From Myxococcota bacterium (GTDB taxonomy: Bacteria > Myxococcota_A > UBA9160 > SMWR01): 64,000 nt of DNA. Below the pieces are notes generated by a model, which was given only the letters and a program-made list of their open reading frames with translations, was not told where the DNA came from and did no database searches. A program made the translations under genes and the position numbers. The stretch lies in contig JBCCEW010000026.1 of the NCBI GenBank assembly GCA_039030075.1, positions 1 to 64,000 of the forward strand, read 5' to 3'. Of this stretch, positions 1-7,494 are shown in pieces (the stretch's first letter is position 1; the number at the start of each line of letters is the position of its first letter).

Positions 1-1
1 C

Positions 2-130
2 CTGGACGACTTCATCCTCCAGCAGGTGGATCCCGCCTCGACGGTACTACCCGAACCCGGGCGGCCTTGGCTCATGGCTCTCGGAGCCCTGCTGACAGGC
101 GCGTTGGCAGTCTCTCGAACGCGGGGCTGA
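2..130 (+). CDS. C-terminal end of a PEP-CTERM-type sorted protein (partial)
   Basis: This is the last 42 codons of a gene that begins before the window. The reading frame from base 2 ends at a TGA at 128-130. The translated tail holds the sequence LPEPG, then a hydrophobic stretch rich in Leu, Ala and Gly (about 15 residues), then a short Arg-containing end (SRTRG). That order of PEP motif, membrane span and basic tail is the exosortase recognition signal; family knowledge says such proteins are secreted by Sec and processed by an exosortase. The body of the protein lies outside the window, so its function cannot be read. The fragment has no in-window start codon that would make it a gene by itself. 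The next gene begins 37 bp later on the same strand. Confidence 0.68.
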   Translation: MDDFILQQVDPASTVLPEPGRPWLMALGALLTGALAVSRTRG

Positions 131-167
131 AGAGCCGAAGCAACGCAGCCTGTTTCCAGACGATGGC

Positions 168-1448
168 ATGACCGACGACCAGCTCGACAAGATTCTCGAC
201 CGGCTTCCGTACACGGATGGGTCTGCGAGGCGTCGCTTCATGGTGGGCGCGATCGTGGGGATCGGGATCTATCTGATGGGAGGCGCAGAGACCGCCGGGA
301 CGGCGTTTCCGAAGCTGCTCTCCGATCTGCCGACCTCTGCGATCCCGGTCGTCCTGCTGCTGCTGTACGGCGTCGGAAGCGTGGTGCAGTCACTGGGCGA
401 CGTGTTGCTCGCGCCGATGGCGAATCGGATCCGCAATGTCCCGGTCGCGCTGACGGAATGGGCGAGACGGCTCTTTCGGGGGAAGGGCAGGTCGGGAGAG
501 GAGGAAGCCGGGGAGGGTCGTCGCAGCGGCCTCGACCTGGGGCGCTTTCGGCTCAGGCTCGGCCTGGACGCGCGCGAGGCGCTGCGGACCCTGCCAGAGC
601 CGGTGCAGCACGGGCTCGAGCGGCCGTTGGGGCGCTTCGGGGAGCTCGGCCTGCGAAACGCGCTTGCCGAGCTGCGAGACGAACAGTCGCGGAAGTGGGC
701 GACGCGCCTGGTGGCGCGGGCCCACGATGTGGGCTCGGTCACGACGGCCACGGTAGTGCTCGTCGCGCTCGCCTTCGCGGTGGAGTCCACACGACCAGAG
801 GGCGAGCCCGCTGACTTCGCGCTCAGTGAGGCTGCTCAGGAAAGCCTGGACAAACTACGCCGCGCGGCCCGCGACGCTCCGGAGGCGGAAGACCGTGAGA
901 GCGAGCCGGCCCTGCAACAGCCTGCTAGCTGGAAGTCGGCGGGGTCGTTCCAGACTGGGTTCGAGATCAGCGCAAACGAGGCACTGCGCCTCGCCAAGCT
1001 CGCCGACGCTTCGCCGGCGTTCTTCAGGCGATTTTGTGCGATCAACCAGGTCGTCAAGTGTCGGACGCCCGCCCGGACCTCCAGGGAGTCTGCGGAGCTT
1101 CTCTCGGAGATCCTCGTCGGGCTCGAAGAACTCTTCAGCGACGCCAGCTTTCGGGACGTCCTCACAGTCGATCGGGAGAACGGCCGGCCGAGTGAGTGGG
1201 ACCAGCTTGCGCGTCTCACGCGTGCCGCGGAGCAGCACGTCGGCGGTGGACCGGACACTAACTCCCGAGCAGGACAGCTCGCGGTGGCCACTGCCATCGC
1301 CGTGGTCCCGCTGCTCGTGACCTACGTCGGATTCTTCCTGGCGCTTCGCTACGCGATCGAATCGACCCTCGAGGAGCTCGCGATCGCGCGAGCCTCTGCC
1401 AGCGATGGGCCAGGCCAGAGCGGCGTACCGACCGACGCCTCCGGTTGA
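168..1448 (+). CDS. Hypothetical multi-pass membrane protein (426 aa)
   Basis: I do not recognise the family. Hydrophobic segments at about residues 24-40 and 56-80 form an N-terminal pair, a third lies at about 189-206 and a fourth at about 372-392. Between the first pair and the third is a basic, Arg/Leu-rich cytosolic-looking region (about 90-185). Between the third and fourth is a polar region of about 165 residues with two Cys (FCAINQVVKC) that may face the periplasm. The C-terminus is polar. The ATG at 168 is 37 bp after the preceding PEP-CTERM fragment, so the two could be co-transcribed. The layout resembles a membrane protein with an extracytoplasmic sensor loop, but no catalytic or binding motif is visible. 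Continuous high-GC coding over 1.28 kb supports it as real. Confidence 0.72.
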   Translation: MTDDQLDKILDRLPYTDGSARRRFMVGAIVGIGIYLMGGAETAGTAFPKLLSDLPTSAIPVVLLLLYGVGSVVQSLGDVLLAPMANRIRNVPVALTEWARRLFRGKGRSGEEEAGEGRRSGLDLGRFRLRLGLDAREALRTLPEPVQHGLERPLGRFGELGLRNALAELRDEQSRKWATRLVARAHDVGSVTTATVVLVALAFAVESTRPEGEPADFALSEAAQESLDKLRRAARDAPEAEDRESEPALQQPASWKSAGSFQTGFEISANEALRLAKLADASPAFFRRFCAINQVVKCRTPARTSRESAELLSEILVGLEELFSDASFRDVLTVDRENGRPSEWDQLARLTRAAEQHVGGGPDTNSRAGQLAVATAIAVVPLLVTYVGFFLALRYAIESTLEELAIARASASDGPGQSGVPTDASG

Positions 1449-1500
1449 CGAGAGCCAACTGCGGCGGCTCACCAGGAGGACGCGGTCGCCACGCACCCGC

Positions 1501-1542
1501 GGAAAAGAAAGAGCCGCCGACCGGGGGACCGATCGGCGGCTC
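1501..1542 (-). terminator. Rho-independent terminator downstream of tRNA-fMet
   Basis: A perfect 10-bp inverted repeat (GAGCCGCCGA at 1511-1520 and its complement at 1533-1542) with a 12-nt loop is followed, on the minus strand, by the T-rich run TTTCTTTTCC (1510-1501). It lies 6 nt after the 3' end of the tRNA gene, where a tRNA terminator would be expected. Confidence 0.82.
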
Positions 1543-1548
1543 TCGAAT

Positions 1549-1625
<77 letters not shown>

Positions 1626-1840
1626 GCAAAAGGGAGGTAGGGAATAGCGAGGCAGCGCGGGGCTGTCAAAGCGCCAAACCCTCGCCGAGTCGCGGAGCTG
1701 GCCCGCGGTGTTGCGGATCGTGCGCCCGGCGTCGCTTCAGCAGCGCGCAGGCGTCTGGCAGCCGCTTCGCAGAAGCCGCTTCAAGCCTTCGAGTTGGCTC
1801 GACCAATCGCTCCCGAAGAGTGTCTAAGTGTTTGAAATAA
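1626..1840. other. Intergenic region, nothing recognised
   Basis: Between the tRNA 5' end and the promoter candidate at 1841 I see no coding frame with good support and no RNA fold. The base composition drops toward AT near 1800-1860, where regulatory sequence for the next gene and the tRNA promoter would be expected. Confidence 0.5.
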
Positions 1841-1868
1841 TTGAAATATTCTGCGATCCACGTATGCT
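1841..1868 (+). promoter_or_regulatory. Candidate sigma-70 promoter of the DUF4124-like gene
   Basis: TTGAAA at 1841-1846 and TATGCT at 1863-1868, spaced by 16 bp, lie about 40 bp before the ATG at 1906, inside the most AT-rich patch of the neighbourhood. A second TTGAAATA starts 9 bp earlier (1832), giving a short direct repeat. A ribosome site (GGAAGGAG) lies about 1889-1896. Confidence 0.5.
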
Positions 1869-1905
1869 GTAAGCCACACCGTCACAGCGGAAGGAGACGG
1901 CCCCC

Positions 1906-2544
1906 ATGCAGAAGCAGCACATGCAGCAGACGATTCATTCGAGCGCGCGCGAGCGCACCCAGCGACGGGGCGTCCTGCGCCTGTCCGCGGGTGTCCTGGG
2001 CGCCGCGTTCTTGCTGGCCACGCCGATGGCAGCCAGCGCCGAGGTGTATGGCTGGCGCACCGATGACGGTGTCTTCGCCTATACCGACGACAAGGACCAG
2101 ATCCCCTCGCGCTACGTCGATCGCGCGGTGCGGGTGAACCAGAAGCGCCTCGCCGACTACCCCCGGCTGACGAAGGAAGACACCGCGACCACGCGGAGCG
2201 TGTCCGACCGACTCGCGAAGCGCCTCGAGCACCTGCGCCGCCTGAATGCGACCGAGACCGTCGCCGCGCGCGGCTACGCCCCGAGCGCGGGCGCCGGTGG
2301 CCGGACGACGGTGTCGGTGGCGACGGGCAGCGCGCAGGCGCCGAACCTCGACATCGAGACCGACGCCAGCAGCGAGCCGATCGTGGTCGAGCCGATCCTC
2401 ACGAAGGCGCCGGGGAAGATCCGGACGCGGCGCTCCACGGTGATTCGCCAGGGCGACAAGACCCTCGCGATCGTGAAGGGCCGACCGCACTCGATCAACC
2501 CGAACGAGGACATCTACGACGAGGACGAGCTGCTCGACCGCTAG
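1906..2544 (+). CDS. Secreted DUF4124-like protein
   Basis: The 212-residue product begins with a long basic N-region (to about residue 27), a hydrophobic core (about 28-46) and an AxA site (AASAEVYGW), so it is probably exported by Sec. The first mature residues, VYGWRTDDGVFAYTDD, match the DUF4124 pattern (Y-x-W-x-D-x-x-G-x-x-x-Y-T/S-D) found at the N-terminus of many small proteobacterial periplasmic proteins. The rest is polar and low in conserved motifs, ending in an acidic tail. ATG at 1906 follows a GGAAGGAG site by about 10 nt; a second in-frame ATG 15 nt later is an alternative. It sits alone, convergent with the receiver-PilZ gene, whose stop is 15 bp away. The role of DUF4124 is unknown. 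Confidence 0.78.
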   Translation: MQKQHMQQTIHSSARERTQRRGVLRLSAGVLGAAFLLATPMAASAEVYGWRTDDGVFAYTDDKDQIPSRYVDRAVRVNQKRLADYPRLTKEDTATTRSVSDRLAKRLEHLRRLNATETVAARGYAPSAGAGGRTTVSVATGSAQAPNLDIETDASSEPIVVEPILTKAPGKIRTRRSTVIRQGDKTLAIVKGRPHSINPNEDIYDEDELLDR

Positions 2545-2559
2545 AGGGTCGAGGGCCGC

Positions 2560-3321
2560 TCAGGCGGGGCGGTCACCCGCCTCGCCGGTCTCGTCGATCT
2601 CGAAGCGATCGGCCGAGACCCGCTCGTAGACGTAGTTCTCGATCAGCCGCGCCTCGTCCTGGCCGAGCTTCAGGAACTGAAGCCCCATGCCGGCCCGGGC
2701 GTCGGCGTTCGGGGGGCGTCGCCACACGACGCGCGCCGAGGGATGGACCGTCTCGTCGCTGGCGGGCAGGGTGAACTCGACGTCGAGCTCGGTCTCGGGT
2801 TCGAGTGCCGTGTCGGCTTCGACGAACATGCCGCCGCGCGAGAGGTTGAGCGCCCACGCCCAGGTCTCGTCGCCCGCGCTCGACCGCAGACACACCTCGG
2901 TCTCGAGGGGCACGCGGTCCAGGCCGCGCACGGTGAGGCGCAGGAAGCGGTTCACCGCCTGCAGCAGGGTCACGCGGGAGAGCGGCTTCTCGAGGACGTC
3001 GTCGGCCCCGGCGCGCACCGCGCGTTCGTGCTCTTCGGGCGAGCGCCCACTCGTCACGATGATCGTGGGTGTGCGGCGCAGGTCGACGTCGTTGCGCAGG
3101 CGGGTGCAGAGCTCGTCGCCGTCCATGGCCACCATCGTCAGGTCCGAGACGATGATGTCGGGGCGGTGGGCCCGCGCGATCTCCAGGGCTTCCGTGCCGT
3201 CGGTGGCCGTGAGCACCCGAGCGGTTCGTCGCAGGAAGGTGGTCTCGATCTCTCGAAACATCGGCGCATCGTCGACCACCAGGATCGTGCGGCGCGGCTC
3301 CTGCTCTTCGGCGAGGCTCAT
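2560..3321 (-). CDS. Response regulator with C-terminal PilZ domain
   Basis: A 253-residue two-domain protein. The receiver domain (about residues 8-130) has the acidic pair VVDDAP, the phospho-acceptor Asp in DIIVSDLTM, a Ser/Thr in IIVTSG and the conserved Lys in LEKPLS. A PilZ domain follows (about 135-235) with RGLDR (RxxxR) and NLSRGG (the [D/N]xSxxG motif), so c-di-GMP binding is plausible. Such receiver-PilZ proteins are frequent in Myxococcota. The start was placed at the ATG at 3321, which overlaps the stop of the lipoprotein gene as ATGA; the longer frame upstream lies inside that gene. No histidine kinase is adjacent, so the phosphodonor is unknown. It is the last gene of its operon. 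Confidence 0.88.
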   Translation of the reverse strand: MSLAEEQEPRRTILVVDDAPMFREIETTFLRRTARVLTATDGTEALEIARAHRPDIIVSDLTMVAMDGDELCTRLRNDVDLRRTPTIIVTSGRSPEEHERAVRAGADDVLEKPLSRVTLLQAVNRFLRLTVRGLDRVPLETEVCLRSSAGDETWAWALNLSRGGMFVEADTALEPETELDVEFTLPASDETVHPSARVVWRRPPNADARAGMGLQFLKLGQDEARLIENYVYERVSADRFEIDETGEAGDRPA

Positions 3322-3755
3322 CCGTCGGCTCCTGAGAGTCCGCGCATCAGGGCGGGCAGATCGGGCGCGACCCGCCACACGCTGCTCATCCCTTCTTCAC
3401 GGGTCCACACCTGACGGTCGAGGACACGGTGTTCCACGAAGTGGGGCAGCACGTAGCCGCGGTAGGTCACGTCGACCTCCGCGCTGGTGAGTTCTTCTTC
3501 CTCGACATCGAGCTCGCCGATCTCGTAGTCGGTGATGCGCACCTGCTCGAAGGGCGAGGCGAGGGCGAGGAAGTCCTTGCGCAGCTCGGGGTCGACGTAG
3601 CGCGCGGCCATCTCCAGGTCGCCCCAACGGATCGCCTTCGTGTAGCGCTTCTGCGCTTCCTTCAGGGCGTAGGCGTGGCCGAGGGGATCGCTCGTCACGC
3701 AGCCCGAGAGGCCGAAGAACAGGACCGCGAGCAGCAACCCACCGGCAAGACGCAT
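3318..3755 (-). CDS. Small lipoprotein of unknown function
   Basis: The 145-residue product starts with a short basic end, a Leu-rich hydrophobic core and the lipobox LSGC at about residues 15-18, so it should be lipidated and anchored to a membrane. The mature part is acidic and mixed, with a central GELDVEEEELTSAEVDV segment and a Trp-containing end; it may be an NTF2-like or similar small fold, which is a guess. I chose ATG at 3755 because it puts the signal peptide at the N-terminus; an upstream in-frame ATG adds 18 non-signal residues. Its stop overlaps the start of the receiver-PilZ gene by 4 bp, so the two are surely co-translated. The 163 bp before it separate it from tgt. Confidence 0.78.
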   Translation of the reverse strand: MRLAGGLLLAVLFFGLSGCVTSDPLGHAYALKEAQKRYTKAIRWGDLEMAARYVDPELRKDFLALASPFEQVRITDYEIGELDVEEEELTSAEVDVTYRGYVLPHFVEHRVLDRQVWTREEGMSSVWRVAPDLPALMRGLSGADG

Positions 3756-3918
3756 GAAGCTTTCCCTCGAGAGTTTCCGGCAGGACCGGCCGCAGGGTTC
3801 CGTCCCCACTGGGCTTTCTATCGGCCGGTCGGGACGGGAGCTGGAGTCGGGGCGGGGAGCCTGCGGTGGGCCGGCAACTACCCGGTTCCGATGGCGTTTT
3901 TCGCCGGCCCGCGGCGTC

Positions 3919-5040
3919 CTAGGCGGGCTCGGCGGTATCGAGGGCGAGGATCTCGGCGCGCAGGGCGTCGAACGTCCCAGCCATGATCCCGTCGCGGGCC
4001 CGCTCCATCAGACGTAGGTAGAAGCGCAGATTGTGGATCGAGGCGAGGGTGACTCCCAGCACCTCGCCGCTGCGGAGCAGGTGCCGCAGGTAGCTCCGGC
4101 TGAAACGCGCGCACGTGAAGCAGTCGCAGGCGGGGTCCGGCGGCGCCGTGTCCTCGCGATAGCGGGCATTCTTCAGGCGCAGGAGCCCCTGGCTGGTGAA
4201 GAGCACGGCATGGCGCGCGTGGCGGGTCGGCAGCACGCAGTCGAAGAGGTCGACGCCGAGCCCGATCGCCCGCACCAGGTCGGCGGGTTTCCCGAGGCCC
4301 ATCAGGTAGCGGGGAGCCGTCTCGGGGAGTGCGGCGTGGGTGAGCGCCACCAGCTCGTCGCGGGCGTCGGGGTCTTCCCCCAGACCCAGCCCACCGTGGG
4401 CGAAGCCGCGGAAGCCCAGGCCGTGGGTGGCGGTAGCACTCTCGCGTCGCAGGGCGGGCAGGGCGCCGCCCTGGACGATGCCGAAGAGCCACTGGTCGGG
4501 CCGTTTGTGGGCGGCGATCGAGCGTTCGGCCCAGCGCAGCGTGCGCTCGGTGGCGGCGCGCACGCGCAGGTCGGCGGACGGGTCGGGTGGGACGCACTCG
4601 TCCAGCACCATGGCGATGTCCGAACCCAGGGCTTCCTGGATGGCGACGACACCTTCGGGCGTCAGCGCGCGGCGGCGCCCGTCGACCGGCGAGGAGAAGG
4701 TGACGCCGTCCTCGTCGACCCGCGCGCGGTCGGAGAGGGAGGTGACCTGGAACCCGCCGCTGTCGGTGAGCCAGGGACCGTCCCAGCCCGCGAACCCACC
4801 GAGCCCGCCGTGGGCCGCGACGATGTCCTCGCCCGGCCGTTCGTGGAGGTGGTAGGTGTTGGCGAGCAGGATCTGCGCACCCGCCTGAGCCAGCTGCTCG
4901 GTGGTCACGCCTCGCACCGCGCCGTAGGTGGCCACCGGCATGAACGTCGGGGTGCGCACCACGCCATGGGCCGTGCCCAGGAGACCCGCCCGCGCGTCCC
5001 CGTCGCGTTGCGTCACTTCGAAGCGTCGCGGGTCGCTCAT
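3919..5040 (-). CDS. tgt: Queuine/preQ1 tRNA-guanosine transglycosylase
   Basis: Tgt exchanges guanine-34 of tRNAs with GUN anticodons for preQ1. The 373-residue length is normal. Visible motifs include the nucleophile/base-binding region TDSGGFQV (about residue 92), VLDECVPP, IVQGG, the HGGLGLGE loop, FDCVLPTRHARH with the catalytic Asp, and the zinc site CDCFTC followed 25 residues later by the His of ASIHN. ATG at 5040 overlaps the stop of queA (5037-5039) as ATGA, so translation is coupled. Gene order queA-tgt is the usual one for queuosine genes, and the two enzymes act in consecutive steps on tRNA. Downstream yajC/secDF, often found next, is absent. Confidence 0.97.
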   Translation of the reverse strand: MSDPRRFEVTQRDGDARAGLLGTAHGVVRTPTFMPVATYGAVRGVTTEQLAQAGAQILLANTYHLHERPGEDIVAAHGGLGGFAGWDGPWLTDSGGFQVTSLSDRARVDEDGVTFSSPVDGRRRALTPEGVVAIQEALGSDIAMVLDECVPPDPSADLRVRAATERTLRWAERSIAAHKRPDQWLFGIVQGGALPALRRESATATHGLGFRGFAHGGLGLGEDPDARDELVALTHAALPETAPRYLMGLGKPADLVRAIGLGVDLFDCVLPTRHARHAVLFTSQGLLRLKNARYREDTAPPDPACDCFTCARFSRSYLRHLLRSGEVLGVTLASIHNLRFYLRLMERARDGIMAGTFDALRAEILALDTAEPA

Positions 5041-6086
5041 TGGATCAGCATCGCATCGCCGTAGGAGTAGAAGCGGTAGCGCTCGGCGATCGCCTCGCGG
5101 TACGCGTCGAGCAATCGCTCGCGCCCGATCAGGGCGGCCACCAGGAGCAACAGCGACGAGCGCGGCAGATGGAAGTTCGTGAGCAGGGCGTCGACGACCT
5201 GGAAGGGGTCGCCAGGCGTCAGGAACAGGTCGGTGGTGCCGCGCGCAGCCGCGACGTTTCCATCGCCGCTGGCGCAGCTCTCGAGGACCCGGGTGCTCGT
5301 GGTGCCCACCGCGACCACGCGATTCCCGCGTTCGCGCGCCGCGGCGATCGCGTCGGCGGTCACGTCGGGGAGCTCGAAGCGCTCGACGTGCAGGCGCTTG
5401 CTGCGCAGCTGCTCCTCCTGGAGCGGCTGGAACGTGCCCGGCCCGACGTGCAGCACGACCTCGGCGCGTTCGACGCCGCGCGCCGCCAGCTCCTCGAGGA
5501 CGCGATCGCTGAGGTGGAGGCCCGCCGTGGGGGCCGCCACCGCGCCGGCCTCGCGCGCGAAGACGGTCTGGTAGCGCGCGTCGTCGGCCGGGTCCGAGGC
5601 CTCGCGTCGGATGTAGGGGGGCAGCGGCGCTTCGCCGGCCGCATAGGGCGACACGCCGGGCTCGAACCGCAGGACCACGCGGCCGTCGCCGGGGAGCGCC
5701 ACGACCTCGGCTTCGAAGCGGGCGCCGCGTCCTTCGAAGGCGAGCTTCTGGCCGACGCGCTGCCTTCCGCTCGTCTTGAGAAAGGCCTCGTAGGAATCGG
5801 GCGCCGGGCCCGGGCCGAGGAGCAAGGCCTCGGCTGCGCCGCCGCTGTCCTTGTGTCCGCGAAGGCGCGCGGGCAGCACGCGCGTGACGTTGACCACGAG
5901 CAGGTCGCCGGGATCGAGCAGCGCCGGCAGGTCCCGCACGCGGCGGTGGGCGAGGGGGCCCCCCGCGCGCGGCACGCAGAGCAGGCGTCCGCCGTCGCGT
6001 TCTGCCGGGGGTTCCTGGGCGATCAGCTCGGCGGGCAGTTCGAAGTCGTAGGCGTCGAGGTCGATCGGCGCCGGCTCATTCGCCAC
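5037..6086 (-). CDS. queA: S-adenosylmethionine:tRNA ribosyltransferase-isomerase
   Basis: QueA transfers and isomerises the ribose of SAM onto preQ1-modified tRNA to give epoxyqueuosine. The 349-residue protein opens with the family pattern DAYDFELPAELIAQEP and carries RDGGRLL, DLLVVNVTRVLPARLRG, PPYIRR, DDARYQTVFAR, APTAGLHL, HVGPGTFQPL and TNFHLPRSSLLLLVAAL, all typical of QueA. The start is GTG at 6086, which lies 11 bp inside the end of the upstream GHL10 gene; the stop overlaps tgt by 4 bp. The operon GHL10-queA-tgt is thus tightly packed. I see no preQ1 riboswitch upstream of the block. Confidence 0.97.
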   Translation of the reverse strand: MANEPAPIDLDAYDFELPAELIAQEPPAERDGGRLLCVPRAGGPLAHRRVRDLPALLDPGDLLVVNVTRVLPARLRGHKDSGGAAEALLLGPGPAPDSYEAFLKTSGRQRVGQKLAFEGRGARFEAEVVALPGDGRVVLRFEPGVSPYAAGEAPLPPYIRREASDPADDARYQTVFAREAGAVAAPTAGLHLSDRVLEELAARGVERAEVVLHVGPGTFQPLQEEQLRSKRLHVERFELPDVTADAIAAARERGNRVVAVGTTSTRVLESCASGDGNVAAARGTTDLFLTPGDPFQVVDALLTNFHLPRSSLLLLVAALIGRERLLDAYREAIAERYRFYSYGDAMLIQ

Positions 6087-7386
6087 CGGGAGCCTCGACG
6101 CGCAGCGCCTCGAAGAGTGCGGGCTCGGTCACGATCGAGTCGTAGGAGAAGAGCACGCGGTTGCGAACGCCGGCCGTGTCGAGGATCTCGACCTGCCGAA
6201 CCGCGCGTGCCGGGTTCTTGGCGAAGAGCCAGCTGCCGAGTCCCATCCAGATGCGATCGCCGACGGGCAGCCCGGAGAAGTGCTCGGCCTGATAGCGCAG
6301 CAGGCGATCGTCGACGGTGTACGACATCGGAATCGCCACATCGAGGGACCCGTCCTCGAGCCAGCGGCGCCAGTCTTGCCCCAGCACGAGGTAGCCGCGA
6401 TCGGCGTAGGTCCAGACGGCGGCCGAAAGGACGACGCCGGGGCGCACGCGCCGTGCCTCGGAGGCGATGTCCGCGACCAGCGACGAGAGCCGATCGCGTC
6501 GCCAGCGGTCCCAGGCGTTCGCGTTGCGGAGCGAGTCGCCGATGGGTGCCTGCTTGCCGGTCTCCTCGAGGAACCGGGCGCGCGTCGAGGCGCCGTAGCC
6601 GAAGTCCAGCCCCACACCGAAGCGGGTGCCCGGCGCGAAGGGCAGCACGTCCGGATAGCGGATGTAGTCGAGGTGCAGCCCGTCGAGCGCCGGGTAGCGC
6701 GAGAGCAGCTCCGCGAAGGTCGCGGTCAGCCGCGCGTCGACCCCCGGAGCCGCCGCGTCCAGGTACACGCCCGGTGTCCCCATGCGGTAGTAGCGCCGAT
6801 CGGGCTGGGGCACGTCATAGCCCGGGTAGTCGAGCAGGGAGCGCCCCTGGCGGTCGCTGAGGACGACATCTCGGCCCAGGTCGGACACGATCGGCGCCTT
6901 CGCGTTGCGCGACAGCGACAGCACGTTCACCCAGGCGTGCACGCGAAAGCCGGCGGCGTGGGCCTGCTCGAGCAGGAGCGCCAGCGTATCGACGCCATGG
7001 CGCTCGAGGTTCTCACGGTAGGGGGCCGGGTCGGCGAGGCTGGCGTCGTACCAGGCGCGGCCGCCGCGGTAGACCTGAACGAAGAGATCACTTGCACCCA
7101 GGGCCCGAGCTTGCTGCAAGAGAACAGGAATTCGGGCGGGGTCGTTCAGGACCTGCACCGCCCCTTCGGCCAGTACCCAGAGCCCGCGGCGAGGCTCTTC
7201 TGCTGCCGCCGGTTCCTCGGCAGGAGCCGGTTCGGGCGGGGTGCTGGGGACGGGAGGCGGCGGCGCCTCTTCCGCGGGACGGCACGCGGTGGCGACGCAG
7301 CCCGTGGCGACCGCCGCCGTCAGCAACAGACCCAGCAGTCCACGCCCGCGGATCGAGCGGCCGGTGGCTACGCGCGCGGGTTTCAC
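6076..7386 (-). CDS. Glycoside-hydrolase-like GHL10 (DUF187) lipoprotein
   Basis: The 436-residue product begins with a basic stretch and a hydrophobic core ending in VATGC, a probable lipobox, followed by a Pro/Ala/Glu linker (about residues 45-75). The rest is a TIM-barrel of the YngK/DUF187 family: RGLWVLAEGA, FVQVYRGGRAWY, GFRVHAWVNVL, YLDAAAPGVD, DGLHLDYIRYP and YADRGYLVLGQDW are the family's strand-end motifs. The Asp/Tyr of LDYIRYP lies in the putative active site. Members act on cell-surface glycans but substrates are mostly unknown. The start is taken as GTG at 7386, since the frame upstream runs antisense into the divergent transglycosylase gene; the exact start is uncertain. Its 3' end overlaps queA by 11 bp. 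Confidence 0.87.
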   Translation of the reverse strand: MKPARVATGRSIRGRGLLGLLLTAAVATGCVATACRPAEEAPPPPVPSTPPEPAPAEEPAAAEEPRRGLWVLAEGAVQVLNDPARIPVLLQQARALGASDLFVQVYRGGRAWYDASLADPAPYRENLERHGVDTLALLLEQAHAAGFRVHAWVNVLSLSRNAKAPIVSDLGRDVVLSDRQGRSLLDYPGYDVPQPDRRYYRMGTPGVYLDAAAPGVDARLTATFAELLSRYPALDGLHLDYIRYPDVLPFAPGTRFGVGLDFGYGASTRARFLEETGKQAPIGDSLRNANAWDRWRRDRLSSLVADIASEARRVRPGVVLSAAVWTYADRGYLVLGQDWRRWLEDGSLDVAIPMSYTVDDRLLRYQAEHFSGLPVGDRIWMGLGSWLFAKNPARAVRQVEILDTAGVRNRVLFSYDSIVTEPALFEALRVEAPGGE

Positions 7387-7494
7387 GGCGGCCGAAGCTA
7401 CCCGAGCGCTGGGGCCCTCACAACGCGCGTTGAACCCGCTTCGTCCGTCCCGCACACTCCTCGGGTGGACGCGGGCGGCAGTGGATTGGGGCGA

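Noticed and set aside
5037-7494. PreQ1 riboswitch ahead of queA
   Set aside because: queA starts inside the previous gene and the region upstream of the operon shows no preQ1 aptamer core that I can recognise.
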